64,000 nt of DNA from Arthrobacter sp. DWC3 (GCF_002929375.1 NZ_PJIP01000003.1:62001-126000), one strand, 5' to 3'; counted from the stretch's first letter, positions 34,112-43,843 are shown. Program-made: numbers and translations. The notes: generated from the letters alone by a model not told the origin.

Positions 34112-35437
34112 TCAGCCCGCCGACTCCTCGAGGAGTTCGTGGGCCGTGAGCGAGCGGGGCGTCGCGTCGATGGTCGCCGCCGCCCGGTCGGATCCGGTGC
34201 TCCCGGCACGCTGCGCGCGGGCCGTGCCGAGGAGGCTGACGTCGGCCCCCTCCCCGTCGGCGGCGACGGACGCGCCGTCCACGGCTGCCTCGACGGCGTC
34301 GAGGGAGGCCGAGTCGAACGCGCCGATGCGGCGCGCCGTGGGGAGCACCCTCGATTCGAGGGCACCCACGAAGGAGTTGTAGCGCTCCACCGACGTCTTC
34401 AGGGACGTCCCGAGGCGGGTCACGTGGCCGCCCATGGTGCCGAGGCGCTCGTAGAGCTGCTTCGACAGGTCGAACAGTTCGCGGGCATTGTCGGTGAGCA
34501 CGGCCTGCCGCCAGCTGAAGGCCGCTCCCTTGAGGATGCCGAGGAGCGAGACCGGGGAGGCGAGGGCCACGCTGCGCGAGAAGGCGTAGTCGAGCAGTTC
34601 GGGGTCGGCCCGCAGCGCCTCGGAGAGCACGGACTCGACCGGGATGAAGCAGATGACGAGTTCGGGGGAGTTGGTCGCGCCCTCCCAGTACTTCTTGCGC
34701 GCGAGGGCGTCCACGTGTGCCCGGAGCGCCTTCGAGTGCTGCTTCAGCAGATCGCTGCGACGCGTGCCGGCATCGGCGTCGCCGCGTTCGTCCGATGCTC
34801 CCGCCAGTTCCTGCGCCGCGAGGAACGCGCTCAGCGGCACCTTGGCGTCGATGACGATCTGCTTGTCCCCGGGCAGCTGCACCACCATGTCGGGCCGCGC
34901 CCGCTCGCCGTCGTCGCCGGCGAAGGACACCTGCTCGAGGAAGTCGACGCGCGACAGCATGCCGGCGGCCTCCACCACGCGGCGCAGCTGCACCTCGCCC
35001 CACTGGCCGCGCGCGCTGTTGCTGCGGAGGGCACCGGCCAGGGAGGAGGTGGTCGACAGCAGCAGGGCATCCGCCTCGCGCGACTCCTCGAGCTGCCGTG
35101 CGAGCTGCCCGTACTGCTCCACCCGGTCCCGCTCGAGCAGGCCCACCTGCCGCTGGACCTGCGTCAGCTTCTCCGCCACCGGGGCAAGCGCGCGCAGGAC
35201 GTCGTTGTCCGTCGACGTCTTGCCCGTCAGTTCGCGGTTGTGCTGCTGCAGGAGGTCCCGCTGGGCCGCGGCCGCCGCGAGTTCCGTCGTCCTGCTCCCG
35301 AGGCGGGCCGTGGCGTCGTCGAGCTCGCTGCGCAGCTCGTCGGCGCGCAGCCGCAGGGCGCGGTACACCAGGAACGCGCCGACGGCGCAGCCGAGGACGA
35401 AGGCGAGGAGGACGAGGAGGACGGCGGTTGTACTCAT
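34112..35437 (-). CDS. rmuC: DNA recombination protein RmuC
   Basis: A 441-residue RmuC-family protein: N-terminal membrane anchor (STTAVLLVLLAFVLGCAVGAF), a coiled coil (about 30-110, e.g. RADELRSELDDATARLGS), then the nuclease-like domain with RGQWGEVQLRRVVEAAGM, RPDMVVQLPGDKQIVIDAKVPL and VICFIPVESVLSEAL. RmuC limits sequence inversions in E. coli. The ATG at 35437 is six bases after GACAGT on the minus strand, a poor version of the leaderless pattern; a GTG two codons earlier is the alternative. The last 60 residues are Ala/Ser-rich and not conserved. Confidence 0.9.
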   Translation of the reverse strand: MSTTAVLLVLLAFVLGCAVGAFLVYRALRLRADELRSELDDATARLGSRTTELAAAAAQRDLLQQHNRELTGKTSTDNDVLRALAPVAEKLTQVQRQVGLLERDRVEQYGQLARQLEESREADALLLSTTSSLAGALRSNSARGQWGEVQLRRVVEAAGMLSRVDFLEQVSFAGDDGERARPDMVVQLPGDKQIVIDAKVPLSAFLAAQELAGASDERGDADAGTRRSDLLKQHSKALRAHVDALARKKYWEGATNSPELVICFIPVESVLSEALRADPELLDYAFSRSVALASPVSLLGILKGAAFSWRQAVLTDNARELFDLSKQLYERLGTMGGHVTRLGTSLKTSVERYNSFVGALESRVLPTARRIGAFDSASLDAVEAAVDGASVAADGEGADVSLLGTARAQRAGSTGSDRAAATIDATPRSLTAHELLEESAG

Positions 35438-35506
35438 GCCCACACTGTCGCAGGAACCGCCGACAATCAGCGCGCCGACACCGCCGGGCCCTGAGCGGAC
35501 GCCCGG

Positions 35507-35512
35507 TAGACT
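35507..35512 (+). promoter_or_regulatory. -10 element for ychF
   Basis: TAGACT lies eight bases before the GTG at 35521, with no Shine-Dalgarno sequence between. The start is probably leaderless or has a one- or two-base leader. Confidence 0.45.
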
Positions 35513-35520
35513 TGTCTCCC

Positions 35521-36606
35521 GTGGCTCTTACTATCGGCATCGTCGGACTGCCCAACGTCGGCAAATCAACTCTTTTCAACGCGCTGACGCGCAACAACGT
35601 CCTGGCGGCGAACTACCCGTTCGCGACCATCGAGCCGAACGTGGGCGTGGTCAACCTGCCCGATCCGCGCCTCGCGCAGCTCGCAGAGATCTTCGGGTCC
35701 AAGCAGATCCTGCCGGCCACCGTGTCCTTCGTGGACATCGCCGGCATCGTGAAGGGCGCCTCGGAGGGTGAGGGTCTGGGCAACCAGTTCCTCGCGAACA
35801 TCCGCGAGGCCGAGGCCATCGCCCAGGTCATCCGCGTGTTCGACGACCCCGACGTCATCCACGTCGACGGCAAGGTGGACCCGCGCTCCGACATGGAGAC
35901 CATCAACACCGAGCTGATCCTCGCCGACCTGCAGACGCTCGAGAAGGCGATCCCGCGCGTCGAGAAGGAAGTGAAGATCAAGAAGCGCGAGGCTGCACAA
36001 CTCAGCGCCATGCAGGCCGCGCAGTCCGTCCTCGAGCGCGGTGACACCATCTTCTCGTCGGTCGCGAGCGACAAGCTGGAGATTGAGCACCTGCGCGAGC
36101 TCAGCCTGCTCACGGCCAAGCCGTTCATCTACGTCTTCAACGTCGATGACGCCGTCCTCGGCAGCCCCGAGCGCCAGGAGGAGCTGCGGCAGCTCGTGGC
36201 TCCCGCCGACGCCATCTTCCTCGACGCCAAGCTCGAGGCCGACCTCGTGGAACTCGACGAGGCCGAGGCCCGCGAGATGCTCGAGATGAACGGCCAGGAG
36301 GAGTCCGGACTGGACCAGCTCGCGCGGGTCGGCTTCCACACCCTCGGACTGCAGACCTACCTCACGGCGGGTCCCAAGGAGAGCCGTGCGTGGACCATCA
36401 GGAAGGGTGCGACGGCGCCCGAGGCCGCAGGCGTCATCCACTCCGACTTCCAGCGCGGTTTCATCAAGGCCGAGGTGGTCCACTTCGAGGACCTCATGGA
36501 CGCCCGGACCATGGCCGAGGCCAAGTCCCGCGGCAAGGTCCGCATCGAGGGCAAGGAATACGTCATGTCCGACGGCGACGTGGTTGAATTCAGATTCAAT
36601 GTATAA
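35521..36606 (+). CDS. ychF: Redox-regulated ATPase YchF (Obg family)
   Basis: A 361-residue YchF/OLA1 protein. Its P-loop is GLPNVGKST (residues 9-17), the switch region has FVDIAGIVKGASEGEGLGN, and the base-recognition site reads NVDD instead of the NKxD of GTPases, in line with the ATP preference of this family. A helical insert and a C-terminal TGS domain (SRAWTIRKGATAPEAAGVIH to the end) follow. It associates with ribosomes and takes part in stress responses. The last codons, DVVEFRFNV and stop, lie within a sequence that is repeated at 45610 and 46313, so the gene end looks like an attachment site that is rebuilt on insertion. Confidence 0.96.
   Translation: MALTIGIVGLPNVGKSTLFNALTRNNVLAANYPFATIEPNVGVVNLPDPRLAQLAEIFGSKQILPATVSFVDIAGIVKGASEGEGLGNQFLANIREAEAIAQVIRVFDDPDVIHVDGKVDPRSDMETINTELILADLQTLEKAIPRVEKEVKIKKREAAQLSAMQAAQSVLERGDTIFSSVASDKLEIEHLRELSLLTAKPFIYVFNVDDAVLGSPERQEELRQLVAPADAIFLDAKLEADLVELDEAEAREMLEMNGQEESGLDQLARVGFHTLGLQTYLTAGPKESRAWTIRKGATAPEAAGVIHSDFQRGFIKAEVVHFEDLMDARTMAEAKSRGKVRIEGKEYVMSDGDVVEFRFNV
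36578..36602 (+). repeat. att-like repeat, copy 1 (3' end of ychF)
   Basis: The 25 bases 36578-36602 contain ACGTGGTT followed by GAATTCAGATTCAATGT. The same word recurs at 45610-45634 with one change and at 46313-46337 with two. As in many integrative elements, it coincides with the end of a conserved gene and leaves the protein intact. No recombinase gene is nearby. Confidence 0.7.
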
Positions 36607-36631
36607 ATTTCGACCAATTGCTTGAGAATGG

Positions 36632-36662
36632 TTCGGGATGCTGATTGTATCTCGGGTCTTTT
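36632..36662 (+). terminator. Rho-independent terminator of ychF (worn copy)
   Basis: TTCGGGATGC (36632-36641) pairs with GTATCTCGGG (36647-36656) through four G-U wobbles, followed by TCTTTT. The second copy at 45664-45694 has the same stem with all Watson-Crick pairs, so pairing has been kept while the bases changed. Confidence 0.75.
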
Positions 36663-36745
36663 GTCTTCGTTGCCGCGTCCGATGGGAACGTGGAGTACTT
36701 TCTGATCGTGATTGTTCCGGACTCGGTGGAGGGGGCGAAGCACGT

Positions 36746-36751
36746 TAGCCT
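36746..36751 (+). promoter_or_regulatory. -10 element for winged-helix-like gene A
   Basis: TAGCCT ends seven bases before GTG 36759. The identical hexamer and spacing occur in copy B, where the start is ATG. Confidence 0.5.
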
Positions 36752-36758
36752 GAGCGTC

Positions 36759-37202
36759 GTGAAGCGTAGAGACATGGATGACGCCGCGACGCTCATGACG
36801 GTGCTGGGTCGTGGCAAGTACCCCTCATCAATATGTGGGCTGCTGTCAGGTTGGGACATGGTGCAGGCCGACGTGCCTTCAAGGGAGCAGATCGAAGCGG
36901 CGATATCGGTCCTGGTCGGTTCCGGCCTTGCTGAGGTCGATTCGTCCTGGGGGATACGGCTTACGGAGCAGGGCGGACGGCTCCGGCGGTCCGTGAAGGG
37001 TTCTGGGGGAATGCGACTGATGCCAAGAGCAATCAGCGATCTGCTGGCAGAACGCGAATTGGACCGTGCCCCGCTGAGCCTGCCTGAGTCGGTCTTCGCC
37101 GCGGCGCGGGAGGATTACCTGGGCACCGCTCGACGCAGGGCTGAGCGCCAATCGCGACGTCGCTGGTGGTGGCCCGACCCATATAGGCGCCCTCGTCAGT
37201 GA
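36759..37202 (+). CDS. Winged-helix-like small protein, cassette copy A
   Basis: A 147-residue protein without a named family. Residues about 35-75 (ADVPSREQIEAAISVLVGSG, then LAEVDSSWGIRLTEQGGRL) look like a winged helix: helix, recognition helix, then a beta wing. The N-terminal part (DAATLMTVLGRGKYPSSI) may be another short helix pair, and the C-terminus is basic and Trp-rich (RRRWWWPDPYRRPR). Start GTG 36759 is taken because the paralog at 45791 has ATG at the same place and both have a -10 hexamer seven bases upstream. About 17 of 146 residues differ between the copies. The gene sits between the ychF end and the toxin module and could regulate it; that is a guess. Confidence 0.6.
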   Translation: MKRRDMDDAATLMTVLGRGKYPSSICGLLSGWDMVQADVPSREQIEAAISVLVGSGLAEVDSSWGIRLTEQGGRLRRSVKGSGGMRLMPRAISDLLAERELDRAPLSLPESVFAAAREDYLGTARRRAERQSRRRWWWPDPYRRPRQ

Positions 37203-37460
37203 CGCTGGGCGAGGGTCGCGGGCTGCTGGGCGTGAGGACGCCGTTGCAGATGCGGCCCCACTATGGCGTTGCTCGATCACAGAACGTGGGTCGGAACCGT
37301 GTCGGAAATGAGCCTCCCTGGTGAGGTGTCATTGGTTCCGAGGGCAATGGGTTCTTTACTTGCGTCGATTCTTTGCCTGGTGTTGGTAGGGTCATGATCG
37401 TCATGGTGCTGGTGGTTCTGGTCCGGCACTGAACCGGTCGTATCTTCAGGGGGAATTTCT

Positions 37461-37742
37461 ATGTCGCGTGTGTTGTCGACCGAGCAGGCGAAGGCCGCTA
37501 TCGGTCAGGTCCAGTCGATCATCAATGGTGGTTTCACGGATCAGATCTCGGCGCTGGATGCGCAGGGCAAGATCCTGTCGGACCCGAATATCTGGGACGG
37601 GCCGCTGGCCACGCAGTTCCGCGGGTCCACGTGGCCGGAGACGAAGGCCGCCCTGGACAAGGCCCGCCAGGAGCTCGAGGAGCTGCGGACGCAGCTGCAG
37701 AAGATCTCCCAGGACATCTTCTCCGCCGGCGGCGGCGCCTGA
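37461..37742 (+). CDS. WXG100-like small protein, partner of the RHS toxin
   Basis: A 93-residue helical-hairpin protein of the WXG100/ESAT-6-like group. The turn region reads LSDPNIWDGPLATQFRGSTW, with W45 and a Gly two residues later. Amphipathic helices on both sides (AKAAIGQVQSIING and AALDKARQELEELRTQLQKI) form a hairpin. Such proteins are small substrates or chaperones of type VII secretion and often lie just before large LXG/RHS toxins. The ATG follows AGGGGGAA by six bases. A leaky-looking hairpin (37756-37797) separates it from the RHS gene, so it would be made in excess of the toxin. Confidence 0.8.
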   Translation: MSRVLSTEQAKAAIGQVQSIINGGFTDQISALDAQGKILSDPNIWDGPLATQFRGSTWPETKAALDKARQELEELRTQLQKISQDIFSAGGGA

Positions 37743-37755
37743 TAAGACCTGAGCC

Positions 37756-37797
37756 CGGTCCTCCCTTCAAGGACTCACCTCCGGAGGGAGGACCGGA
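37756..37797 (+). terminator. Hairpin between the WXG100-like gene and the RHS gene
   Basis: CCGGTCCTCCCT (37756-37767) pairs with AGGGAGGACCGG (37786-37797), a perfect 12-bp stem with an 18-base loop and no U tract. It may stop part of the transcripts or protect the 3' end of the upstream message. Confidence 0.55.
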
Positions 37798-37963
37798 GTA
37801 TCCGCCTCGTGCAGGCGGGCGGGTATCTAGTTTTTCCGGCCGACGTCCTTTCCATCTACGGACGGCATGACCGTTGATGAATCTCCTGCCCGGGACACGC
37901 CTGTCCGGGCAGGCGCAGTGACTTAATCTTCTTTTCCAATTTTATCCAGTGGGGGCCCTGGTC

Positions 37964-40900
37964 GTGACCGAGTTCGTTGAGATGCCGTTGTTGCCGGATG
38001 ATCCTGATGGCCGGTTCGTCTATGCCGTGGCCGAGGACATGAAATCGGCGTTCGAAGCCGAAGCGACCCGGCTGGACAATCAGTCCGGCTCGCGGGCCTC
38101 CTACGTGAGCGCAGCCAGGGAGGATTTCAAGGGACGGTTCTCGGAGATCTTCCAGGCCAATGCCACCACCGCGGCCAGTGATGCGACCGCGCTGGCAGGG
38201 GCCCTGCGGACCGTCGCCGGGTATGTAGGGCAGATGATCACTGCCGGGCACCAGGAGGACGACCGGCGTCGGAAGAGCAACGAGTGGGTGCGCGAGCACA
38301 ACGACCGCAACCTGGCTGAAAAGGGCTGGGACTGGCTTGTCGGTGAGGAGGAGCGGCCGGATTCGACGCCGGGGAAGGCACCGTCCTTCCCGCAGGCGGC
38401 GGCGCCGACGGGGGCCCGCCAGACCCCGGGGCCCGGCGGCGGGTCCGGGGGTGGGACGTCGTCGGCGCGCCCGTCGAACCTGCGGACGTTCGCGACCAAC
38501 TACCGGGGCCTGGACGAGGCCCTGGCCGCGGCCCCCGGCCTCCTGAACGATCATCTGTCCACGTTCGCCGCCCGGTGCTCGTGGGGGTCCATCGCGGCCT
38601 CCGGGGTGATCACCGCCTACAAGAGTTACCGCACCAACAACGAGAACGACGCGGCGTGGGCGGTGACGATCGCGGACGCGTTCGCGGCGGCCGGCGGTGA
38701 GGGGGCCGTGTCGACGGTCTCGGATGCGGGCCTGGGGGAGGCGCTGGCCGCGGCCGGGGTGGGTGCGACCCGCTCCGCCCTGGCCATCGACCCGCCGACG
38801 GCGTACGGGGCGGTGCCCACCACCGGGTACGCGAATGATCCGGTGAACACCGCGACCGGTAACTTCATCGAACCCGAAACGGACCTCGGGTTCGCGGGCC
38901 TGGCATCGGGCCTGGTGCTCTCACGGATGTACAACTCGCTGGGCCCTGGCCTGGACGCGCCGGGGGTGTTCGGCCCGGGGTGGGCCTCGGTCCTGGACCA
39001 GCAGCTGGCCCTGTCGGACGAGGGCGCCCGCTGGGTGCTGGCCGACGGCCGGGCCATCGACTTCCCGAGGACCGGGGACGCCTGGGGCCGGGCCGTGGGG
39101 GCGAACTACTGGCTCACCCGCGAACCCGCCACCGCTTCGCACCTCGCGGAATTGGACTCCGTGCCCGACGGCACGCAGGGTTCTTCCGACCTGTTGGTGG
39201 TCCGGGACAACCAGGGCGCCTGGTGGGCGTTCAGCGCCGCCGGGCTGTGGCTGGGCGCCGGGTCAGGTCCCGGCCGCACCATCTCCGCCCACCGGGAAGC
39301 ACCGGCCGACGGCGATATCGGGCTGATCAGCCGGTTGTCGCATGGGCGGGGCCGGTTCCTGGAGATCGAGTACGCGGGGGGCCGCGTGGCGGTGGTGCGG
39401 TCCTCGGACGGGCGTCGGGTGGAGTACGGATACGACGCCACCGGCCGGCTGACCGGTGTGACCACGGAGACGGGGACGCGCACCTACCGGTGGAACGACG
39501 CCGGGCTGATCGACGCCGTGGTCTCCGCCGCCGGTGTGCTGGAGGCGGAGAACACCTACGACGCGCAGGGCCGGGTCATCCTGCAGCTCACCCAGCACGG
39601 GCGGCGGGTCCGGTTCGCGTACCTACCCGGGCGGGTCACGGTCGTCTCCGACGAGGACGGGTCACGGTCGAACTCGTGGGTCGCCGACGCGAAGGGCCGC
39701 CTCGTCGGGGTCCTGGATGCCGAGGACCGCCGCCAGTCGATGGCCTACGACAGGCACGGGAACCTGGTGTCGTTGACCGAGCGCGACGGCTCCGTCACGG
39801 TCCACGGCTACGACGAGCGGGGCCGCAGGGTCCGGACGGTGACCCCGGAGGGTGCGGACCTGACGTACGGGTGGGACGAGCACGACCGCCTCACCACCCT
39901 GGTCACCGCCACCGGATCCGTGGTCACCTACGAGTATCCCGACAGCAACACGAACGGCAACACGAACGGCAACACGAACGGCAACACGAACGGCAGCACG
40001 AACGGCAGCACCGGCGGAGACACCGGCGGAGACACCGGCGGAAACACCGGTGGGATTCCCCGGGATCCGTGCGTGGTGCACGACCCGCTGGGCGGCCGCA
40101 CCGAGCTTCAGTGGGAGGACGGGCTCCTGGTCCGGGTGACGGACCCGGTAGGAGTCACGGTCGGGTTCGAGTACGACCAGTACGGAGACCTGATCGCCAC
40201 CGGCAACGCGGTCGGGGATGTCGCCCGGATCGTCCGGGACCGGGCGGGCCGCCCGGTGACCGCGGTCAGCCCCTCCGGCGCCGAGACCCGGTTCACCTAC
40301 GACACCGCAGGTCTGCTGGTGCGCCGGGTCGATCCGGACGGGGCAGTGTGGGCGTTCGAGCACGACCCCGCCGGCCGGATGATCGCGTCCATCGCCCCGG
40401 ACGGCGGCCGGACCGAACTGGAGTACGGGCCGACGGGAGACCTGATCCGCACCATCGACCCCCTCGGCCGGGTGATCGAGCGGGTGGTGGACGAGCTCGG
40501 GAACGTCACCGGGGCCATCCTGCCCGACGGGGCCCGGTGGGGGTTCTCCCATGATGCCCTGTCCCGGCTGGTCGGCATCACCAACCCGGCCGGCCACGAC
40601 TGGGTCCGCGAATACGACACGGTCGGCAACCTGACCAGCGTCGTGGACCCCACCGGGGTCCGCGCCGACACCACCACCGACCGGGCGACGGGGACGGCGA
40701 CGATCACCGACGCGTTCGCGTCCGCCACCTACACCTTCGACCAGTACGGTCGTCCGGTCCGGACAGAATCCGCGGACGGGTCCGCGGAACTGACCACCTA
40801 CGATCCGGCCGGGAACCCGGTGGAACTCCTCGACGCCGAGGGCGGACTGACCGTCCTGGGCCGGGATCTGGCGGGGAAGATCACCTCCATCACCTCACCT

Positions 40901-43843
40901 GCCAGGGCGGTGACCCGGTACGAGTACGACGGGTGCGGGCGCCCCTGGAAGACCACCGACCCGACCGGTGCTGTCACTGTGCTCGCCTACGACGCCGATC
41001 AGCGGGTGGCGTCCAGGACCCTGCCCACCGGTGAGGTCGAGACCTTCACCTACGACCCGTGCGGACGCCTGGTCCAGCGCCGGAGTCCCGGCGAGGGGGT
41101 GTCCCGGTACGGGTACGATGCGTGCGGGCGCCTGACCTACTCGCAGGACACCTGGTACGGGACCCGCCGCTTCACCTACAACCAGGCTGGGGAACTGACC
41201 TCCACCACCAACGGCGTCGGCGGACGGACCCGCTTCGAGTACGACGACCGGGGACGCCTGGTCCGGGTCACGGACCCGTTGGGCGGGGTCACGACCCGCA
41301 CCTACACCGCCACCAATCAGGTCGATTCGGTGACCGACCCGCTGGGCCGGGTCACGACCGCGACCTACGATCCGGCCGGCCGGCAGCTGTCCCAGACCGA
41401 CCCCGACGGGCACACCACCACCTGGACCTACGACGCCGCCGGCCAGGAGGCCACTACGAGCGTCGACGGACGCCTGCTGGCTTCGATCGACCGGGACGTC
41501 GCCAACCGGCGGGTCATCATCACCGACCACACCGGGAACCCCGGCGCCGGTCAGGGTGCTGACGGGCTGGTCGTGGAGCACGAACTCGCCTTCAACCGGC
41601 GCGGGCAGCTCACCTCACGCACCCGGGGCGGGCAGGGCCTGTCCTGGGGCTACGACGCCGACGGCCACCGGACGTCCTTCACCGACGCCCAGGGTACGAC
41701 CACCACCTACACCTACGACCCGGCCGGACGGCTCACCACCGTCACCAACCCCCTGCTCGGCGACGCAGTCTTCACCCACGACCCCTCCGGGCGCCTCACC
41801 GGCGTCACCGCCGGGAACCTCGCCCAGGCCTGGACCTACCGGGGCGGGAACCTGTCGGAGCACAGCCGCACCCTCTCGAACAGCGCAAGCAACGCGGGCG
41901 GTGCAGCCACCGCAAACAGTGGCCGGGGCGCTGATGTGACGCTGATCGGCCGGGACGACGACGGCCGCATCACCGCCCTGACCCGCGCCGGCCAGGTCAC
42001 CCGCTACGGGTACGACGGCGCCGGACAGCTGATCACCGCAACTACCACCCCGATCATCATTGGGACTGCCGGCGGGGAGGTTCCCGTATCGCAGGCAGAC
42101 TCGGCGACGAAGACAGTGCTCTCGGAGTGGGAGTACGACGCCGGCGGGCGCTTGGTCCGCGAGAGCACCCCGGCAGGGTCGAGGGTGTTCGCCTACGACG
42201 CCGCGGGACAACTCCTCACCATCACCGGCGCGGACGGGGCACGGACGGAGTTCGTCCACGACGGCCTCGGCCGGCGCACCCGGCTCATCACCGCGGACGG
42301 GTCCTGGACCGAATACGCGTGGGGACCCACCGGACACCTGACGGGCACCTGCGAGCGGACCCCCGACGGGGAAGAAGTCTCCCGGCACGAGCTGTGGGTC
42401 GATGCCCTCGGCGAACTCGCCGGCATCGACGGCACCCGCCTCTGGTGGGACACCGCGAGCCCTATCCCCACCCTCACCAACATCACCCCAGCAACCGCCA
42501 CCGGTGGCATCCCCGGTGGCGTTGCGGGTGGGGCCGCAGGTCATGGCGGGCAGGTGCTGTCCCTGCCCGGCGGTGTGACAGGGATCGGTGAGGTCTGGAC
42601 GGCGCCGGGCTGGCGGGCCGCCCGCCCGACCGACGAGACCGACCCCTGGGCGGTCCTCGGCACCCCCGCCGTTCCCACGCCCGGCGGAACCTCCGGCGGA
42701 ATCACGGGGAGTGGCACTACCAGGCTCAGCGCCGGCGCCGGTGCAAGCACCGGCCTGGCCGGTGGACTCCCCGCGGGGGTCAGCCTGACCGGTCAAGGCG
42801 GCGTGGACATCGCGGGCCTGGAATGGCTCGGCGCCCGCGCCTACGACCCCACGACTCGTGGCTTCCTCTCCACCGACCCGCTGGCCCCGGTGCTGGGCGC
42901 GGGTTGGGACGGCAACCCCTACGCCTACGCCGGCAACAACCCACTCAACACCACCGACCCCACCGGCCTCCGACCCCTCACCGACAAAGAACTCAAGGCC
43001 TACGACGGCAGCGCTGGGGGTGCGATGGCCGCAGCAGGAGACGCAATTGGGGCCTTCGTGAATGACCATGCATATCTCGTTGGCGCGGCAGCAATCGTTG
43101 CGGGCGTTGCACTAATGTGTACAGGCGTCGGTGGGCCAGTCGGTCTGGCATTAATCGGCGCGGCATCCGGTGCCCTGATTTCGGGCGGATCATCCGTCAT
43201 TGTGCAGAAGCATTCTGGGAAGACCGTCCATATGGAACAGGTCTGGCAGGACGCCGCGGTCGGAGCTGTTGGTGGCGCTGTTGGCGGCGCCGCGGCCGGA
43301 GTGTTGGCGCGGGGGGCTAACGCTGCTCGGGTCGCGGTGCGCTCGGGTTCGACGTCGTCCATTGTCACCGCGGCCAGTACCCGGTTGGGCAGCACTGCGG
43401 TTCGGAGCTCGCTGGCGGCAGGTGCGGGTGGCTCAGCGAGTAACATCACTGAGTACGCAATGGACAAGGATCAAGATCAGACTCTTGGAGGATACGTTGC
43501 AACCGCGGGCGCTGGTTTCGTGACTGCAGCGGGCGGCTCCGCCCTTATCAGCAAATTAGGACCATCCTTCGGCAACACTGTTGCCGATCGCTTCCCCGGA
43601 TGGACCAGTCCGGTCTCGAGCGGGGTGCGTAACGGAGTGCCCTTCGACAGAGCGACTTACAACTGGGGAGCCATCGCGACGGAAGATCTGACGAGTCGTG
43701 TGGGCGGCGCAGGTGTAGGTCTGATAAATACAGAATTGCAGCCGGGCGAAGCAAATGAAGACAAGCGATGGAACGCAATTGTTCAGGGTTTTGCAAATGG
43801 TTCGACCGGGCCCTCCAGTGGTCGTCGCGCCAGCGGTTGGTAA
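37964..43843 (+). CDS. RHS/YD-repeat polymorphic toxin, probable type VII secretion substrate
   Basis: A 1959-residue protein. Residues about 1-150 are helical, like WXG/LXG export domains. A DUF6531 module begins near 280 (YANDPVNTATGNFIEPETDL, MYNSLGPGLDAPGVFGPGW). Many YD repeats (e.g. YGYDATGRLTGVTTETGT) fill about 400-1500 and should form the RHS shell. The core ends with LEWLGARAYDPTTRGFLSTD, NPYAYAGNNPLN and DPTG near 1664, the usual border to the toxin. The tip (about 1670-1959) has long Gly/Ala-rich hydrophobic stretches (AIVAGVALMCTGVGGPVG; AVGGAVGGAAAGVLARG) and is visibly less GC-rich than the core. I see no known catalytic toxin fold. GTG 37964 has GGGGG upstream; GTG 37949 is an alternative start. 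Confidence 0.88.
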   Translation: MTEFVEMPLLPDDPDGRFVYAVAEDMKSAFEAEATRLDNQSGSRASYVSAAREDFKGRFSEIFQANATTAASDATALAGALRTVAGYVGQMITAGHQEDDRRRKSNEWVREHNDRNLAEKGWDWLVGEEERPDSTPGKAPSFPQAAAPTGARQTPGPGGGSGGGTSSARPSNLRTFATNYRGLDEALAAAPGLLNDHLSTFAARCSWGSIAASGVITAYKSYRTNNENDAAWAVTIADAFAAAGGEGAVSTVSDAGLGEALAAAGVGATRSALAIDPPTAYGAVPTTGYANDPVNTATGNFIEPETDLGFAGLASGLVLSRMYNSLGPGLDAPGVFGPGWASVLDQQLALSDEGARWVLADGRAIDFPRTGDAWGRAVGANYWLTREPATASHLAELDSVPDGTQGSSDLLVVRDNQGAWWAFSAAGLWLGAGSGPGRTISAHREAPADGDIGLISRLSHGRGRFLEIEYAGGRVAVVRSSDGRRVEYGYDATGRLTGVTTETGTRTYRWNDAGLIDAVVSAAGVLEAENTYDAQGRVILQLTQHGRRVRFAYLPGRVTVVSDEDGSRSNSWVADAKGRLVGVLDAEDRRQSMAYDRHGNLVSLTERDGSVTVHGYDERGRRVRTVTPEGADLTYGWDEHDRLTTLVTATGSVVTYEYPDSNTNGNTNGNTNGNTNGSTNGSTGGDTGGDTGGNTGGIPRDPCVVHDPLGGRTELQWEDGLLVRVTDPVGVTVGFEYDQYGDLIATGNAVGDVARIVRDRAGRPVTAVSPSGAETRFTYDTAGLLVRRVDPDGAVWAFEHDPAGRMIASIAPDGGRTELEYGPTGDLIRTIDPLGRVIERVVDELGNVTGAILPDGARWGFSHDALSRLVGITNPAGHDWVREYDTVGNLTSVVDPTGVRADTTTDRATGTATITDAFASATYTFDQYGRPVRTESADGSAELTTYDPAGNPVELLDAEGGLTVLGRDLAGKITSITSPARAVTRYEYDGCGRPWKTTDPTGAVTVLAYDADQRVASRTLPTGEVETFTYDPCGRLVQRRSPGEGVSRYGYDACGRLTYSQDTWYGTRRFTYNQAGELTSTTNGVGGRTRFEYDDRGRLVRVTDPLGGVTTRTYTATNQVDSVTDPLGRVTTATYDPAGRQLSQTDPDGHTTTWTYDAAGQEATTSVDGRLLASIDRDVANRRVIITDHTGNPGAGQGADGLVVEHELAFNRRGQLTSRTRGGQGLSWGYDADGHRTSFTDAQGTTTTYTYDPAGRLTTVTNPLLGDAVFTHDPSGRLTGVTAGNLAQAWTYRGGNLSEHSRTLSNSASNAGGAATANSGRGADVTLIGRDDDGRITALTRAGQVTRYGYDGAGQLITATTTPIIIGTAGGEVPVSQADSATKTVLSEWEYDAGGRLVRESTPAGSRVFAYDAAGQLLTITGADGARTEFVHDGLGRRTRLITADGSWTEYAWGPTGHLTGTCERTPDGEEVSRHELWVDALGELAGIDGTRLWWDTASPIPTLTNITPATATGGIPGGVAGGAAGHGGQVLSLPGGVTGIGEVWTAPGWRAARPTDETDPWAVLGTPAVPTPGGTSGGITGSGTTRLSAGAGASTGLAGGLPAGVSLTGQGGVDIAGLEWLGARAYDPTTRGFLSTDPLAPVLGAGWDGNPYAYAGNNPLNTTDPTGLRPLTDKELKAYDGSAGGAMAAAGDAIGAFVNDHAYLVGAAAIVAGVALMCTGVGGPVGLALIGAASGALISGGSSVIVQKHSGKTVHMEQVWQDAAVGAVGGAVGGAAAGVLARGANAARVAVRSGSTSSIVTAASTRLGSTAVRSSLAAGAGGSASNITEYAMDKDQDQTLGGYVATAGAGFVTAAGGSALISKLGPSFGNTVADRFPGWTSPVSSGVRNGVPFDRATYNWGAIATEDLTSRVGGAGVGLINTELQPGEANEDKRWNAIVQGFANGSTGPSSGRRASGW
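39947..40054. repeat. 12-bp tandem repeat inside the RHS gene
   Basis: Nine 12-bp units run in frame: four AACACGAACGGC, then variants AGCACGAACGGC, AGCACCGGCGGA, GACACCGGCGGA (twice) and AACACCGGTGGG. They encode NTNG, STNG, STGG, DTGG and NTGG steps (residues about 662-697), an insert between YD repeats. Length changes would not shift the frame. Confidence 0.9.

Larger units (their letters stand above)
36578..37290 (+). repeat. Direct repeat unit A (ychF end, terminator, winged-helix-like gene)
   Basis: This segment matches 45610-46320 without gaps up to the last codons of the enclosed gene, at a constant offset of 9032 bases. A three-base difference follows near the gene's stop, and then a further 80 or so bases of weaker similarity ending in GAACGTGG. 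Similarity stops where the att-like word would continue, so this copy has lost its right-hand repeat. Confidence 0.85.
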
